From contig NW_001798987.1 in assembly GCF_000165425.1 (NCBI RefSeq), positions 1-64,000 on the forward strand: a stretch of DNA of 64,000 nt, read 5' to 3'. Below are positions 14,700-29,012 of this stretch, piece by piece (the stretch's first letter is position 1; the number at the start of each line of letters is the position of its first letter). Source of the DNA: Paramecium tetraurelia (taxonomy: Eukaryota; Ciliophora; Oligohymenophorea; Peniculida; Parameciidae). A model generated the notes under the pieces. It saw only the letters and a list, made by a program, of their open reading frames with translations, ran no database searches and was not told the DNA's origin. The position numbers were made by a program, and so were the translations under genes.

Positions 14700-15760
14700 G
14701 ATGCAATGTTAATTTTGTTTGTATTGTAACTTAAAATAATTGAAGATTGTAAGAAGCCTGACCCAATGAAATGGAAACTCTACCTTTAGACAGTGCAACA
14801 AATTTATAAGTGCTGCTAGTAAATGCTAGGATTAAAAGAACCCTTACTATGAAAAATGGAGATCTCAATTTATGATGTGCAGGAAAAGGTAAATGTTACA
14901 GAACAATGCTAAGAAATTATAATTAGAAATTGTATATATGTTGGCTGCAAACTTTGCTGCTCAACCTCTCCCTTTGTTTTAAGTATCATAACAATCATTA
15001 CCAACATTAAAAGTGTCTTGGAGGCCACAATATTAACAATAGTGATTTGTCAATTGAATAGTAATACAGCATTTTTTCAAAAACAGTTGTAGCTGGCAAC
15101 CGCAAACATTACTATTCAAATGGATAACCAGAATACTGTGCAACAGAGTTATGTGAATTTGTAGAGTATTCTTAACCTTATGTAAATGTTAATAGGATCA
15201 CGCGAAGTATCTTAAAAGTAGGACAGAATACAAAAATTTCAACCAATAACATGTATTCTTAAATCCATCAGTAAATGTTTACGTTAAAGTACTTCAATTT
15301 GCTAACCGAACTTAATTTCCTTATCAAAATTTGAACTACTAATATATTTTAATACGTGCAGTTAAATTTGTTCCCTCTTAGCATTTTATGTATTATACCT
15401 GAGCTTCTACATCATAACTTGATTACATTATTGCATAAAGGTAGCGATGCATCATTTACAATTTTTACCATAAGAAACTTCTGCTAACTATTAAAAGAAC
15501 AAAATGCATACGAACTGGAATAACTAATTGTAGAGGATGTACAAATTAATTTAGGATGTTGGTGTTCTGAGATGATTTATTGTATTCAAGATAAATAACT
15601 TGTCCTGTCAGAACATGTTATGTAATTACAGCAGATGATTTTGGTTTCGAATAAAATATAGGAAGAAAATTTATCATATTCAGTATCAGTACTTGGATCA
15701 AAAGTTCTCCTCTCTACCTACAAGTTACTCTAAGTACCAAAAATATGAGCTTTTTTTCAA
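14700..15760 (+). pseudogene. Probable relic of a surface-antigen-like cysteine-rich gene
   Basis: Short peptides scattered over the plus-strand frames carry the signature spacing of antigen modules, for example GQPEYCATELCEF near 15120 and CPVRTCYVITADDFG near 15605, but each frame ends in TGA after a few dozen codons. The relic points away from the intact antigen gene. It looks like a second, old antigen copy. The call rests on motif resemblance only. Confidence 0.3.
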
Positions 15761-18700
15761 CAACTTAAAGTATAGAATTGTAAGGGCTGAGTTAAGTTTG
15801 ATAAACCTGTACGAGCCCTATAAGAAAGTAATTAATAAGGATATTTTGTCCGAGCTACTCTATATATAATAGGAAAGGGTAACTCTAATACATAATTCCA
15901 CTGTTAAGTCCAAAGAATGTTTAACTTATTGGAGTTCAAAAAGTAATAGACAACGAGCTAAAACGCCTTAATTCTTTATAAAATCTGACACAGATGTAAT
16001 ATATCCAGAGCAACTTCGAATACTACCAGTAGCATTTGGAGATATGAATGAGAGATGGGAGGCAAATGTTTAAACTATTTTAATATCAGCTCTACACAAA
16101 AAATAGTGATTTGAGATATTAGAGCTTTTGTTATATGTAGTCATTAGGCAGATCTCAAGACAATTCAGCACATTAAGTGCATATGAGGGGAAATCGTTTG
16201 AAGAATGTTCCCAGGATTTACAGAGTCAGCCATGAAAAATAAACAAAAGTATTTTACGAGTTCTGATCACAATTTCAAGATATATTTTATAATAATTATT
16301 CAATCAACCTGCCCAAATATTGAAAAGTAAGCATGGAGAAATGTTGGGTCGCATATTTTTAAATCTGAATAATATTTTAAGGGCTTCCTATTTTAACTAT
16401 GAATTTGTATCCATTTGCCCATCTAAAACGATAAGCACCCAATCTATCTTTACAAACCTCGCGTTTTTCACACCTTGTTAACCCATTATTCTGTCTTATA
16501 AAAGGAGATTATCATTAATTTATTCTGTTACTTTCAATATCAGTTAGATTGAGGTAATTTTAGTTATACACTCTCGAATAGATGCCTTTGTCATCTGTTA
16601 CTTGATTTTCGTTTGAAAATATAGCCAAAAACTAATTTGTCATAAAAATTTAGAGAATTGCAAATGGATGTAATACAAATTGAGATGAAAGAAATTAAGC
16701 TATGATCAATTTGAAGAAGGCATTTGAAGTTCTCCCAATATATGTATTATGTATTTATAACAGATAAGGTTCTTCATCAACTAGAAATCCATCCTGGATA
16801 TCACACATGTTGTATGTCTTTTCTACTTATCTATCAGCATAATCAATTCAGTTAACAATGTATTAAAGTTTGAGTTGTCACTTTTATAATTTATATGAAC
16901 ACCTAATTTTAACAAAGTTTGATTTACAGAAAGTTTCAAGAAAATTATAGAGTAGGATTGCATTTTTTGAAATTAAGCAGGGTTGCAAAATGCAGTTATA
17001 TTTTCTATGCTTGCCACTTATTTATGTATCATTTTAATGGTTTTGATTTTAAATATTGAGTATTTTTTGATACCACCAACATTTTGAATTTTTAAAGCTA
17101 TTAAATCTGAGAGTCTCCCGAGTATAACATTTATCATACTCTCAGTATTTCAAGTTATTTAATTTTAAACTTCTTAGTCATTAAAATTCATTGTCTACTT
17201 AAACTTCAGTTCAAATAGTAACTATTACATTTTTCTTCTCGTTACCCAAATGACATTATCTGATTGAATAATATCATACTTGAAATACTACAAAAAAATA
17301 TGAATCCCTTAAAATAATTCCAAAAAACAATAAAATAATTACAATTTTTAAGATTTTAGAGTCTACTGTATTTAAAATTTCATCCTTCTTTTTTTCATAA
17401 AACAAGAATGCAAAAGAATTGTATCTGCGGTTGATTTTTTAATCATATGAAATATTGATGATATTTACCATCTAATTATTTAAAACTGAATAATGTTAAT
17501 ATAGATAATATATTTAATACATTTTTAATAAATCAAAAGGAATTGAAAGTGAAACTATTATTATAAGACATATAAATCATTTTGGTTTGGTTATTGCTGA
17601 CCAAAAAAGTTTGATGATTTAAATTCGCTTTATAATTATTATCTTTAGCTTAATGAAATAATTATTCAAATAATTACATAAAATTAAATACTTTAGAAGA
17701 TTTGTGTATAAGTATTGTGATTCAACAATATATTCCTGAATAATTCATTTAATTCTTTTTCTAATCGTTTTTGCTATTAATTAATATAAAGTTAACTCCA
17801 AAGTTTTTCTGTAAAGCTACTTGGATAAAAATAGAAGTATTTACTTCCTTCCTTTTTCTTTGATAAATAACTCTTCGAATTATATTTTACTTCATAAACT
17901 AAAACAAAAGTGTGAGACTTAATAAATCAAAATTATGTAAACTTTATAATCATATATCGTTCGAAAAACATCACATATACGGAGGGGGATTGAAATAACT
18001 AGCCATCTACTAGAAATATGGATAATTTTCGCCACTTAAAATAAAAGAATAATAATATAAACAAACTCAAAAATTTTAGTGAACAATTTTCTTCCAAAAG
18101 GAATAAAATCATGTAAACCTGTTACCCAATAAAGCTTCTAAGAATATTTATCTAATATTTTCAGAAGTTTGCGTTTAGAAATTAAATTGATCATACAACT
18201 CCTAATATCGAAAATCCCCTATTCAAATTAGAATCTTCAAATCAGTATAACTTAAAAGAAAAATGAGACTTTCTTTTGATGTTTAAGACATTTTCACCGT
18301 TATTCTTTTATTCATTATTCACCTAAGCTTGTCTCCGAGAAGCGATTAAAACTTCCTTAACCGATTCCTCACCTAAAGTTTTCTTTTTATCTTATCCCTT
18401 TATACTAAATAATGAGATGAATATCAATTGATAGTTTATTAGCTTTTTTAAATTATTAAATATATAAATCATATATAAGATCTCATTAAAGTATGTTGTA
18501 ATTATAATCAGTCCAATTCTTTCAAATTAAGAGTAGTTCCCGAATGGATTTTTGTATATTCTAGTAATTTATATCAACTTCTTTATTAATCAAGGGTGAT
18601 TTTTGAATGATCATTATGTATTTTATAAAGTAATTATTTATTTAACATATTAGAGATTGTTTCTACAAGCACTTTTAAATTAATATTCTATTTCATTTTC

Positions 18701-19060
18701 AATGGATTTATTGAAAAAGTTTAAACAAATAAAAGAGTTATAACTGAAAATGTATGAGTTTTATAAATTCCTCTCAATATGATTGATATAAAGATATTGA
18801 TTTCCCTTTTAATGGGAAAGTTTATTTGTTAAATGTCTAACTTTTAAGTGCTAGAGCTTAATAATTTCTTATCTTAAATGTATGACATAAGGATAATAGG
18901 ATATTTTCCATAATATCAAACAATGAATTAATTTCAATTGTTGAATGGAAAAAATGATTGTCTATGGTTAGTATTATATATGAAATGATATTCTAATTCT
19001 ATAACAATGAACCTAATAATAATTTTATAATGATTGCAAAATAATCATTTGTTAATAACA
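15761..19060. other. AT-rich region without recognisable genes
   Basis: About 3.3 kb in which I find no frame free of TGA for more than a few dozen codons and no RNA gene. The last few hundred bases presumably contain the promoter of the WD40 gene. Confidence 0.5.
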
Positions 19061-20692
19061 ATGTATAAACCATAGATGATAGAAAATGAGAAGGATGTTG
19101 ATTGTTCCATGAAACATTAAACTCCAATTAGTATGGTAGTTCTAGATCCTAAAGTTGAAAAAAATAAAAGATTCTTATGCCAAAAATGTCTTGATTATTT
19201 TGAATCTGATGTGAAGATGATTGGATTTAAGAAACTTATCTAAATAATCGAGGAGAATAAGAAAAAATAATTAGAACATTTGGAAAATGCAATTAAACCA
19301 ATGATATAAAAAGTGTAGTTATTTTAAGGTCATATCCATAATTTGAAGTCATATATTGTTTCATAATTAGATCAATTGATTGATAGCACACAAGATTGGA
19401 TAACAAATTTATAATCTATAGGGTTAAAGTATTCAGATTATAGTCTCTATCAAGAATTAGATTTCATGATTATGAATTAAGATTCAACTGAAAATGAATA
19501 GATTAATTAAGTAAATTAAATTAGATTATTAAATGATTCTTGGTCCGTGAAAATTAATAATAAATTATATTCATTCACATAATTTTAAGAATATCAAAAA
19601 TGCCAACAAATTTTAGAAGAATTATCATCTCAATTATTATAGAAATTCAATTTAAATTAAATTAAATAAGAAAATCAAGAAAATACATCATTAGTAAGTA
19701 ATAAGATATAATAATAATTAAATCCATATCGATCGTAATTAATGAACAATTCAGTTGAAGAAGATGAACTCTGTAAAACAATAGTATTCGACCCAACAGG
19801 GAAGATTATGATTTCTGCTAGTTCAAAGAACATTAAAATATGGAGTTTTGAAAATGCAAACATCAAATTAATACAAACACTTCAAGGACATTAAAAGAAC
19901 ATTAACTGTCTCGTCTTTAGTTAAATTGAACAGTATTTTATTTCTGGATCAGAAGATCATTCCATTATATTTTGGAAATGTTCAAATAATAATGGATGGT
20001 AAAGTTCTCAACCATATTGTGAACATAAGGGTATCGTATATTGTCTTATCTTAACATAAATTGAGAATTAATTAATCTCAGGTAGTGAAGATAAAACAAT
20101 TAAAGTATGGATGATAGATTATAAAAACCATAAATTATAATTCCTTTATGCTTTATAGAAACATAATAAACCGATTTTGTCATTAAGTTTAAATGAATCG
20201 GAAAGAGTTTTAGCTTCAGGAGTGTAAGATTCAATTATAATTTGGTAGAAAGGAGCAAATAATTAATGGGTATTTTCGTATGATATTAATTTGTCGAAAC
20301 AATAATTTGGGAAGCATATTAAATTTATAGGTGAAGAGTAATTCTTATGGCTAAATGACAGCAGTAATAGTCTCTGTGTATTTGAAATTCAAGATGGCTT
20401 TTATTAAGAAATTATACAAAAGAGAGTATTATTAAAGAAAATTTATGAAGGCTATGGAAACATTCCACTTTTCCCAATAATTTATAATAAACTTAAGAAT
20501 TTAATATGCTTAAGACATTAATTAGACATATACATAATTAACATATAATATAATGATTAATTGTCAATTATTGAGGAATTAAATTGCAATGACTTTATGA
20601 TATATGGAACAATAACAAATGATGGATAACATTTAATATTTTGGAGTAATACTAAAAAGAAATACCAAATACATGAGATATAATATAAATGA
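19061..20692 (+). CDS. WD40-repeat protein
   Basis: Intact 543-residue protein without introns. The N-terminal half has a short Cys-containing segment (RFLCQKCLDYFES, about residues 40-50) and a Gln/Glu-rich helical region. The C-terminal half holds WD40 repeats with clear blades: ISASSKNIKIW, FISGSEDHSIIFW and LISGSEDKTIKVW, so it should form at least part of a beta-propeller used as a protein-interaction platform. This architecture belongs to a large expanded family of WD proteins in Paramecium whose roles are unknown. The start could also be the Met five codons downstream (19076). It lies convergent to the decayed relative at 21819-23335. Confidence 0.85.
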
Positions 20693-21818
20693 TTTTAGTT
20701 TGTTAGAATTTGTATAATATATAGAAAAATTGTGTATACTCTCTAATTATTGCCAAGATTTCTTTATTTGTTTCAATATTATGAGAAATAATATTAATGA
20801 TTCTCTTAAAATTGCTACCTTTTGAGAGAGTTTTGTAACAAAAAATTACTAGTATTTTTGTTATTCAATTTATAAGTCAACGCTTAATATCATTCCTCTA
20901 TTATAATTAATTAAAGTCTCAATAATCATAATTAATTTGAAAATATTTTTTATTGAAATTAATATTCTCATTATTAAATAAATACTCACAATATAATGTT
21001 ATTCTAAGAAAAATCTAAAATAAAACGAACATCCCATTGTACTATCGTTATTTATTGTTATTCAAACCTTTTTCATTCTAGTGAGATTAGAGAAAGGTCA
21101 AAATAATATGCTTTATGAATTTATATTCCATCAATTTATATGCAATAGGAAAAATACTGAGTTTACGAAACTAATAATTAATTTAATTAGAATTATTATA
21201 ATTTTGTTCTAAATCATTTACTCTCGAGTTAATTAATTTGTGCTAGAATTTTAACATCTTTTAATTTTGCAAAATCAAAATCTTTTGAATATTTTAAGTT
21301 TTTCTAATAATTAAATCAAAATTAATGATATATGTATTTGCATATTAAATTGTAAAATGGCAATTAACTGACCTTATTAATGGCACTAAAAGATTCTAGA
21401 ATGTTAGAAATTTTTTCAAATTAGATTGAAAAGATTCATACCCTTTTAAGAACTAAATTATCATAATTATAATATTCTTTAAACCATTTTTCATAAGGGA
21501 ATGCATTTGCAAATCACAAAACTGTAAAATTATATTAAATTTTATAAAAATATCACTACACTTTATATTTTAGGTTTTATACTCCAGGATAACACATTTT
21601 GCTCACTCTTTAATTAATAAAATTCCTTTAATATAACAAATGAAAATAATTGTAATTGTGGAATGCAATTAAATTTGTTTAATTATAAGATAGTTAATTT
21701 TTGAGAAAATATTAAACTAGATAATTTTCTGATTTCCAATAATAAAATTAGAAACTTGATAGTTTTCATTGTATTTGTAATAATGATGTTGCGTAAATTT
21801 TAGAATTGTTTGATATCA
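20693..21818. other. AT-rich intergenic region
   Basis: About 1.1 kb between two convergent WD40 genes. It is rich in TGA in all frames, and I see no gene or RNA in it. Confidence 0.5.
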
Positions 21819-23335
21819 TCAAATTGCAATTAACTATCTAGTCTGTATAGCTTTTGATTCATCATCCCAGGTAATAATATATTCTCCATCTCTGCTGACG
21901 GTTCCAAATATCCAATGTTAGTCAAAATTTATTGTTTATACTAATCTACATTCCCAATCTGCCAGAGTTTAATTCGATTAGGTAAATCTTATCAAATTGA
22001 TGTAATATCCATTTTTGGATAGGATCATTTATTTAGAAGGAATATACAGCTACGGAAAATAAGCCCTGCAGTATTGGCCTTTTCCTTTAATGGGAACATT
22101 ACCAGTTCTAACATACAAATCAGTAGAGACATCGAATTAATATAGATCGAGGTTGCTTGATCCTCTTTAATCTTTATGTGGTTAAGATGCAAAAGAATCA
22201 TTGTTAATGAAGCTCAATCTGAATCCGCCATTCTCTACATACACTTTTTATTTTACAATCCACTAATGTTTGTTTGTACGTTCAATTATTAAGATTAGCT
22301 TATCTTCTCCACAAGAGATTAATTTATTTTCATCTTCATTAATTGATAATCCCCAAACGGTGCTTGTATGTTCTGTGATTGTCTAAGATTAAAACCAACA
22401 GTATGGGGAGACAGTTTATGATGTGGAGTAGGACCAAAATTTGATGGAGTGATCATGAGATCCACTAATTACTAGATCTTCTGAAGAAAGTACTGCAAGA
22501 CACCTAACAAAATGATATTTTTCTTATAATTTAGTTATATATTTTGGTGTGGATGTTAGATTCATGGGCCATATGATAATAGATGAATCGAATGATCCAG
22601 CAATGAAGTTTGAATTATGTTCAAAAAAATTTAATGTGGAGATAGCTTCAGAAGCCTTTTTAATCTGAGTAAGTTTTTTCAAAAATGCTTTTTAGAATTG
22701 GAATATTTAAATATCATTATCTGTTGCCCACAGTTAAAAGGGTGTTATTAGGGTTAATTGATATGGCCAAACAACATTAGGATTATTTTTATTTATATGA
22801 AGATGTAAGTTCATAATTAAAGGATTTTTCAACCTAGGTTTCTGAAATATTTTGAGATTTTGAAGTAGATTATCCCATTTGTCTTTGAAAGAATTGTATA
22901 TTATTGGATTATATTTAAATATATAAAAATATATTTTTATGATAACTCAATATTTGGTTAGAATCACAACATTAGATCATATTATCCTAGATAAATATAA
23001 TGAATAAGTTTTAATTAATAAAATGTTGAATTTTGAATATTTAGTTTTTTACTTAAGATTATATCTAGGTTGTGATTTAAGACTGTATCTATGTTTTTAT
23101 TTACTAATCTATCATTAGATTAAATTAATTTAAAGGCTTATTAAATAATTCTTCATTATTATTTTAAGCTCCTTGTCTAATTGATCCAATAGAAATATCT
23201 AAAATGATTTTGCAAATTTTAATTTTAACCTTAAAAATTCCATTTATAGTTTACTCTTAATAATGCTGCTGTTTTTGTATTTGGACAATAGCACATCTTC
23301 TTTTGTAATTTGGTGAAATAGAGAAACAAAAGGAA
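21819..23335 (-). pseudogene. WD40-repeat protein, frame-broken copy
   Basis: The last 370 or so codons are open and read as a WD40 propeller (FIAGSFDSSIIIW, VISGSHDHSIKFW, LISCGEDKLILII), ending SRDGEYIITWDDES near the C-terminus. Upstream, a frame change near 22705-22725 joins this to a stretch reading SQCCLAISINPNNTLLTVGN, which is the normal start of the propeller in this family. A second change near 23100-23220 separates that from an N-terminal helical part. At least two frame changes and the lack of a clear start codon suggest a decayed relative of the gene at 19061, though the changes are small enough that sequence errors should be excluded. Confidence 0.6.
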
Positions 23336-25096
23336 TAAGATATTCAATCTTGAGATAACATGGGAGTAGCAGAAAAAGGAAGTAACTTCAAAAAAAAACA
23401 ATCCAAACCGTGCTTATATAATTCGATTAAGGATATAAGAAAATTTTCAGAAGTGTCAAAAGTGTTTTGCTGATCATTAATATTCAATAATTAATTGAAT
23501 AATAAACCTATTCATATTTTTTTAAAGCTATTCTTATGAGCTCTTTGATTTAGGTAAGATTAAGGACCTACTTATGATACATAATTATAAATACCCTTAA
23601 TCCTTACACTATTATTTGATACTTGAATCTAATAAAAAAAATTCCTTGTGTTAATAGGTTAGTAATTATTTTAATTCCTTATTTTTTAAAATTTCAATTA
23701 GATAATCATACAATTTTGGTTAGTCAATTTTAATTGTATTTTCAAATTTCATTTCTCACTTTTGTCTTTTATTTTTCAATTTCTTATAATTTTCAGTATC
23801 AGTAGGGATTAGCCAACGAGAAGACTATCCTCAAAAACATTAAGCAGTTTTGCCAAGTTACAACCTTAAGAAAAATATAGATAATACCTAACTCCATGTT
23901 TCCTTTAATTGTACTGTTTCCTGGAAAAAGGGTTTACAGATTAATGAATTCGTAAATACACTCTAAACTATATTTTATATTTAATATATACGCCATTCTC
24001 AATATTCTGCATAACTCAAAAGCCTAGTAGATTTTACTACTGGACACTTGTGTTCGATTACAGATAGGATCTTACAAATCTTCTCCAGATTGCTTTACTA
24101 ATCATTATGTTATTGTTGTTTGAAATTTAACAAAACTCTATTACTCTGTTCTACAAATTAACATATTAATAACTTCCTTATTAGTAAAATATGTTAATTA
24201 AATTGTAAAGAAAAAATTGTATTAATTGTTGTAAAAACCCTTCAGAAGAAGAGGGAAATTAATTAATGATTTTAAATTTTGTTTATAATATTTAGAATAG
24301 TATTTTTTCATCAAATAAAATGAACCAATCGTACCTCAAAACTGTAATAATTATATTATTGAATTATCATAAGGTTAAAGTACTATAATCATTTATCTAT
24401 AATTGGGATTTTTATATAAGTTTAATACAATATGTCAGAAACTTTCTATCAGCTATTAATTTTCAGGTCAAATCATTTCAATAAATTTTGTTAACCTATT
24501 TCAGATTCTATTGATAATAATGTAGGGAATTGATGATTAAATGGGATAATTTAAAGAAATTTCGTTGAATTGGATTTTCTCTTTATTTTTAGGTGAATAA
24601 ATGTTGTAAAAACTAGATAATAAAAATATACTATTGATATTGATAAATTAGCATTAATAATTTGAAGCTATTTCCAGTGTTTCTTAATTCATTCATAATA
24701 GAGAGTAAACTCATGATCTTTCTGGAGAGTAAGAGAACTTTAATTGGCCAAAAATTCTGCATATTTTTTTAGTTTATTAAAATTACAAATTGTTTATGCA
24801 AATTAATCAAGTTAGAAAGTATATTTTATGTTTATTAGTATGATGCTCATTTGAATCACGAATGAAAACTGATATCATTAGTAATTATTGTGATAGAAGC
24901 AAAAATTTAGTATTCTCAATTTTTCTTAGATTAATTGGAAAAGTAATATAGATCAATTTTTTTCTGATAGCTTAACTACTCGCACTGAAAAACAATTATT
25001 GAAATTAAGGCATTTCAAAATAAGGAGATCTATTAGAACTGTCTTGAAGATGATTTATTTTATTATTTCATCTAATTCATATTTATAATATAAAAA
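23336..25096. other. AT-rich region without recognisable genes
   Basis: About 1.8 kb with short broken frames on both strands. I see no gene. It marks the boundary between the gene-poor left part and the dense right part of the window. Confidence 0.45.
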
Positions 25097-28000
25097 ATGA
25101 TCACAATCTCTATATTAATTATGACTTTCTAACTTATAGGGGCAAAATTGATATCAGCAGAAGATTATAACTTAATTAATGATAGTAATAAACAAATTTC
25201 TACTTAGATTGGTGTGTTTTAAGAGGAAATAAAGTGACTAATAATAATTATTTAGGAGAAGGTTATCTTGGAGGATTAAATGCGTTCAAATAGGATACAT
25301 TACTACAAAATTATTATAATCTGCCGCCTCATTCTTAAGTAACTATTTAGATAAAAGCAATATTCTCTTGTATATAATCTTTTCATGCTTACTTGGATGA
25401 CGCAATATAAACGATTGATAACAGTTCGTTTTCCACATCTTAACCTTCTTATTTAGTAGTAGCTAGCTACTTTCACTCCAGCAAATCTGCATTTTTTTCT
25501 CTGAATGTTACTGAGGATACAAGATGTCCTAATAATGATATATGGTGGGGTGTTTTTGCAATAGAAATCCAAGTTTAAGATTGTTAAGAAAATAATGATT
25601 ATTGTTAACCAGGATCAAATATTTTATGGAAAATCCTAAATTCAAACCTGAATTTCAAACCTATGGATTGGAATTATCAAGGAGGACCTGGGTCAATTAA
25701 CTCGTACACTTTTACTTTTAGTGGTATAATAAAATATAAACTAATTTAGATTTTTAGATAGAATCTCTTCATTATAGTAATATCAAGCTTTAAAAATATT
25801 TCCAAATACCATATCCAACTAAAGTCAAATTCAAATTCAAGCTCCTTTTTTACAATATTCCCTCTTCAATAAAAATACACATAAATGATCTTATAGTAGG
25901 GCCAATAATTAAATGTTTTTAATACAATTTTGGTTGCAATAATGGTGGCTCTCAGATGATTTACAACTTAGAAATAGATATTCACCAGCATAAAAGTGAT
26001 ATATTATCTTTCGTTATACTGTTGTAAGAAAATTCTGGGAGTAATTAGGTAAGTATATTTGATTTCGTTGTATATTATTAAGAATAATACATTGTACAGC
26101 TTCCAAGTTTGGGATGCCTAAATTGGATAGGATCATAATGTGTTTCTTGCGAATAAGATTGGTAATACGATGGTTTGAATTAATGCAGCCCAATTTGTGG
26201 TAACGGAATAATATAAGGATATGAAGAATGTGATGATGGAAATGGAACTTCTAATGATAGTTGTTATAACTGTAAATTTCAATGTTCGCTAGGTTGCTTA
26301 AAATGTAAATTTGGGGAATGTTTATAATGGTCCGATTCTTATAATCTAGATTAGTATAATACTATTTCAAAGATATAAGATTGTAGCCATGCTTAGGGTT
26401 ACTATTTTGATTACTTATTAAATGAGTGTTTATCTATCTGTGGTGATGGTATTATAACATTAAAAGAGGAATGTGATGATGGTAATACCTTATTAAATGA
26501 CGGATGTTATAATTGTTAATTGATATGTTCTGATAACTGTTTAGATTGTTAATTTGGAAAATGTTATCAATGTAATTAAGGATATAAAATAAAATAATTC
26601 AAATGTATTTCAGATTGTGGAGATCAAATAACTAATATTGATGAAACATGTGACGATGGAAATAACATTAGATTTGATGGATGCCATCAATGTTAAAGCA
26701 GCTGCTAATTATAATGCATGGACTGTTAAAATTTTTACTGCATTAAATGTTTATAAGGTTGGAATCTAATTAACGGTAAATGCGAAGAACAATGTGGAGA
26801 TGGGCAAGTGGCTCTAATGTCTAATGAATAATGTGATGATCCCACTAATACCAAGTGCATTGATTGTTTATTTTAATAATGTCAAGATAATTGCCTAGTA
26901 TGTAATTAACATCAGTGTGTCACTTGCTTTTTTCCATATCAATTGATCAATGGTGTTTGTTAACCCATATGTGGTGATTCGATTGTTACAATTGAATTCG
27001 AGCAATGCGACGATGGTAATGATATCCCTTTTGATGGATGTCATTAATGTCAGTATTCTTGCTAATATGGATGTTAATAATGCGAACAGGACAATATTTG
27101 TACATAGTGTGAATAAAATTTATTTTATATGGATATCTAAACTGGTAAGTGTAAAGAAATTGTTAAATTAACAGATAATGAAATGTTTTCATTGAATGAG
27201 ACTAATAATCAAACTATTTAATGCAATCCAAATTATTTATTAATTGAAAATACTTGTGTTAATTAATGTGGAAATGGAATGCTAAGTAGCCCTTATGAAG
27301 AATGCGATGATGGTAATAACTATGGAGGTGATGGTTGTTCTTCGTTATGCAATCTTGAAAATTTCTTTTAATGTCAAAATGGCGAAAACTTATTATCAAT
27401 ATGCTCGTTTATACAACCCCCTGATTTCAACTTAAATAGTCTTTCTGATAAAAAAAATCAAATTTAAATTGTTGAATTCACTTTCACTCAATAAGTTAAA
27501 TTAAATTCTCCATCTAATTTAGAAGACATTGCAATTCTCAGGATAACTCCATAAGTGCAACATGATCTAAGTATCATTCCTAAAGAAAATCTGACAACTT
27601 ATTTGAATAACCCTGCATATCAGATCATTATTTAATTTTATAACTCTATAGAAAATCCAAAGCTGGAGATTGAGATTTCTAAATTTGTCATAACTAATTA
27701 GTTTGATTTAGAATTATTAAACTTTAATAAGATTATAAATCTGGGTACTCCTTTTGTAATGTCAAAATCAACAAAACAATAGGTAACGTCAGTTGTAAAA
27801 TTCAATGATGCTATGATTTATTCTATGGTAAGCATTGCAGGTTTAGCTATGGTAACAGGAAACGTGTTGATGCTTCTGAATCTTTTAGAACTGTTGTAAT
27901 CTTTATCATATATTCGATATATGCAATATCAGTTTCCACCAAATTTAAGAGAGTTTCTTGAGACATACACTAAGGTCTCTATGTAACCCATATTAGATTA

Positions 28001-29012
28001 TTTTCAAGTTGATAAACTAATTGCACAACTAAACGGTGGTTTCTTACCATATAAAAGAAAAGATTCATCAAAATAAAGCTCAAACTTTGAATTAAATTAA
28101 ATTTATATTATGAATGCCAAGAGCTGTTACTTTTCTCTCTTGGCTTCATCCATTACATATGTAATTTACTCTATACTAGCTTCAGAATATGTAAATGTAA
28201 AATTGTTCAAAATTTACTCAAAGTAGATGGAAAAAATGAATTATTTGAAATATATAAAGATATTTCAATCAAAGATTTAGTAACAATGTCAAAAAATGAA
28301 AAATAACTACTTTTCATAAGGAATATTTTAACTCTATTTTACAATACTGCATCAATTAGCATTTAGTGCATTTTTACAGTTTCCAGATTACACCTTCGAA
28401 ACTCTATTTGAATCTCTTAATTCTTTGAATGCGATGCTTGGATTGTTATTGATAATATTTGTCTCCTTTAAAGTACTCTCAATTACATCATCCCCAATTA
28501 GAAACATGTCTAGATGGAAATATTTCTATTTAGGATCTCGATGTTAATATTGGTCACTTCATTACAAGTCCTTGTAGATACTTAAAGTTAAGTTTTATAT
28601 TTTTGTTATTGTAATCTGCATGAATTATCCAGAAATTCAATCAATCCTATTGTCAATGCAATCATTATGCTATTTGATTTACTTATTCAAATTTAGACCC
28701 ATTACTTCAAACTTTGATTTAGTTAAACTGATGATCAGGGAATCCTTTTTAATGGCAATATTCTGCTCATTCTTGCTATATAGTTTGGATTCGACCAATG
28801 ATTAACAGTTACTTTATGGATGGATGCATATCATCCTATTTTCGATTATATTGTCTACAAGTCTAGTAGCGGATATGATAGAATACTGTTATAAGTTGTA
28901 TTAAAAATATCTAAAAAAGAAAATGAAAGAATTAGAAAAAGAAAATAATAAATATTATGATAACCCACTCTAAAGATTTATATTGATTGAGTAGCAAAAT
29001 ATTGTGATTTGA
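25097..29012 (+). CDS. Cysteine-rich (DUF4215-type) transmembrane protein
   Basis: 1,288-residue predicted membrane protein, two introns (25185-25207, 25724-25749). A signal peptide (MITISILIMTFQLIGA) leads into a large N-terminal ectodomain with a lectin-like flavour. About six repeats of the pattern CGxGxxxxxEECDDGN...DGC..C follow between roughly 26190 and 27370; this is the DUF4215 or Myxococcus cysteine-rich repeat found in many ciliate surface proteins. A beta-rich stretch and several hydrophobic segments (about 27800-28900) place the C-terminus in the membrane with a lysine/glutamate-rich tail inside. Such proteins are common in Paramecium and probably sense or bind something at the surface, but the ligand is unknown. 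All six repeats keep the CDD core except the fourth, which reads QCDDPTN. Confidence 0.88.

Noticed and set aside
27784-27830. Possible extra introns in the DUF4215 gene
   Set aside because: The segments read through without TGA and give sensible protein, so no intron is required.
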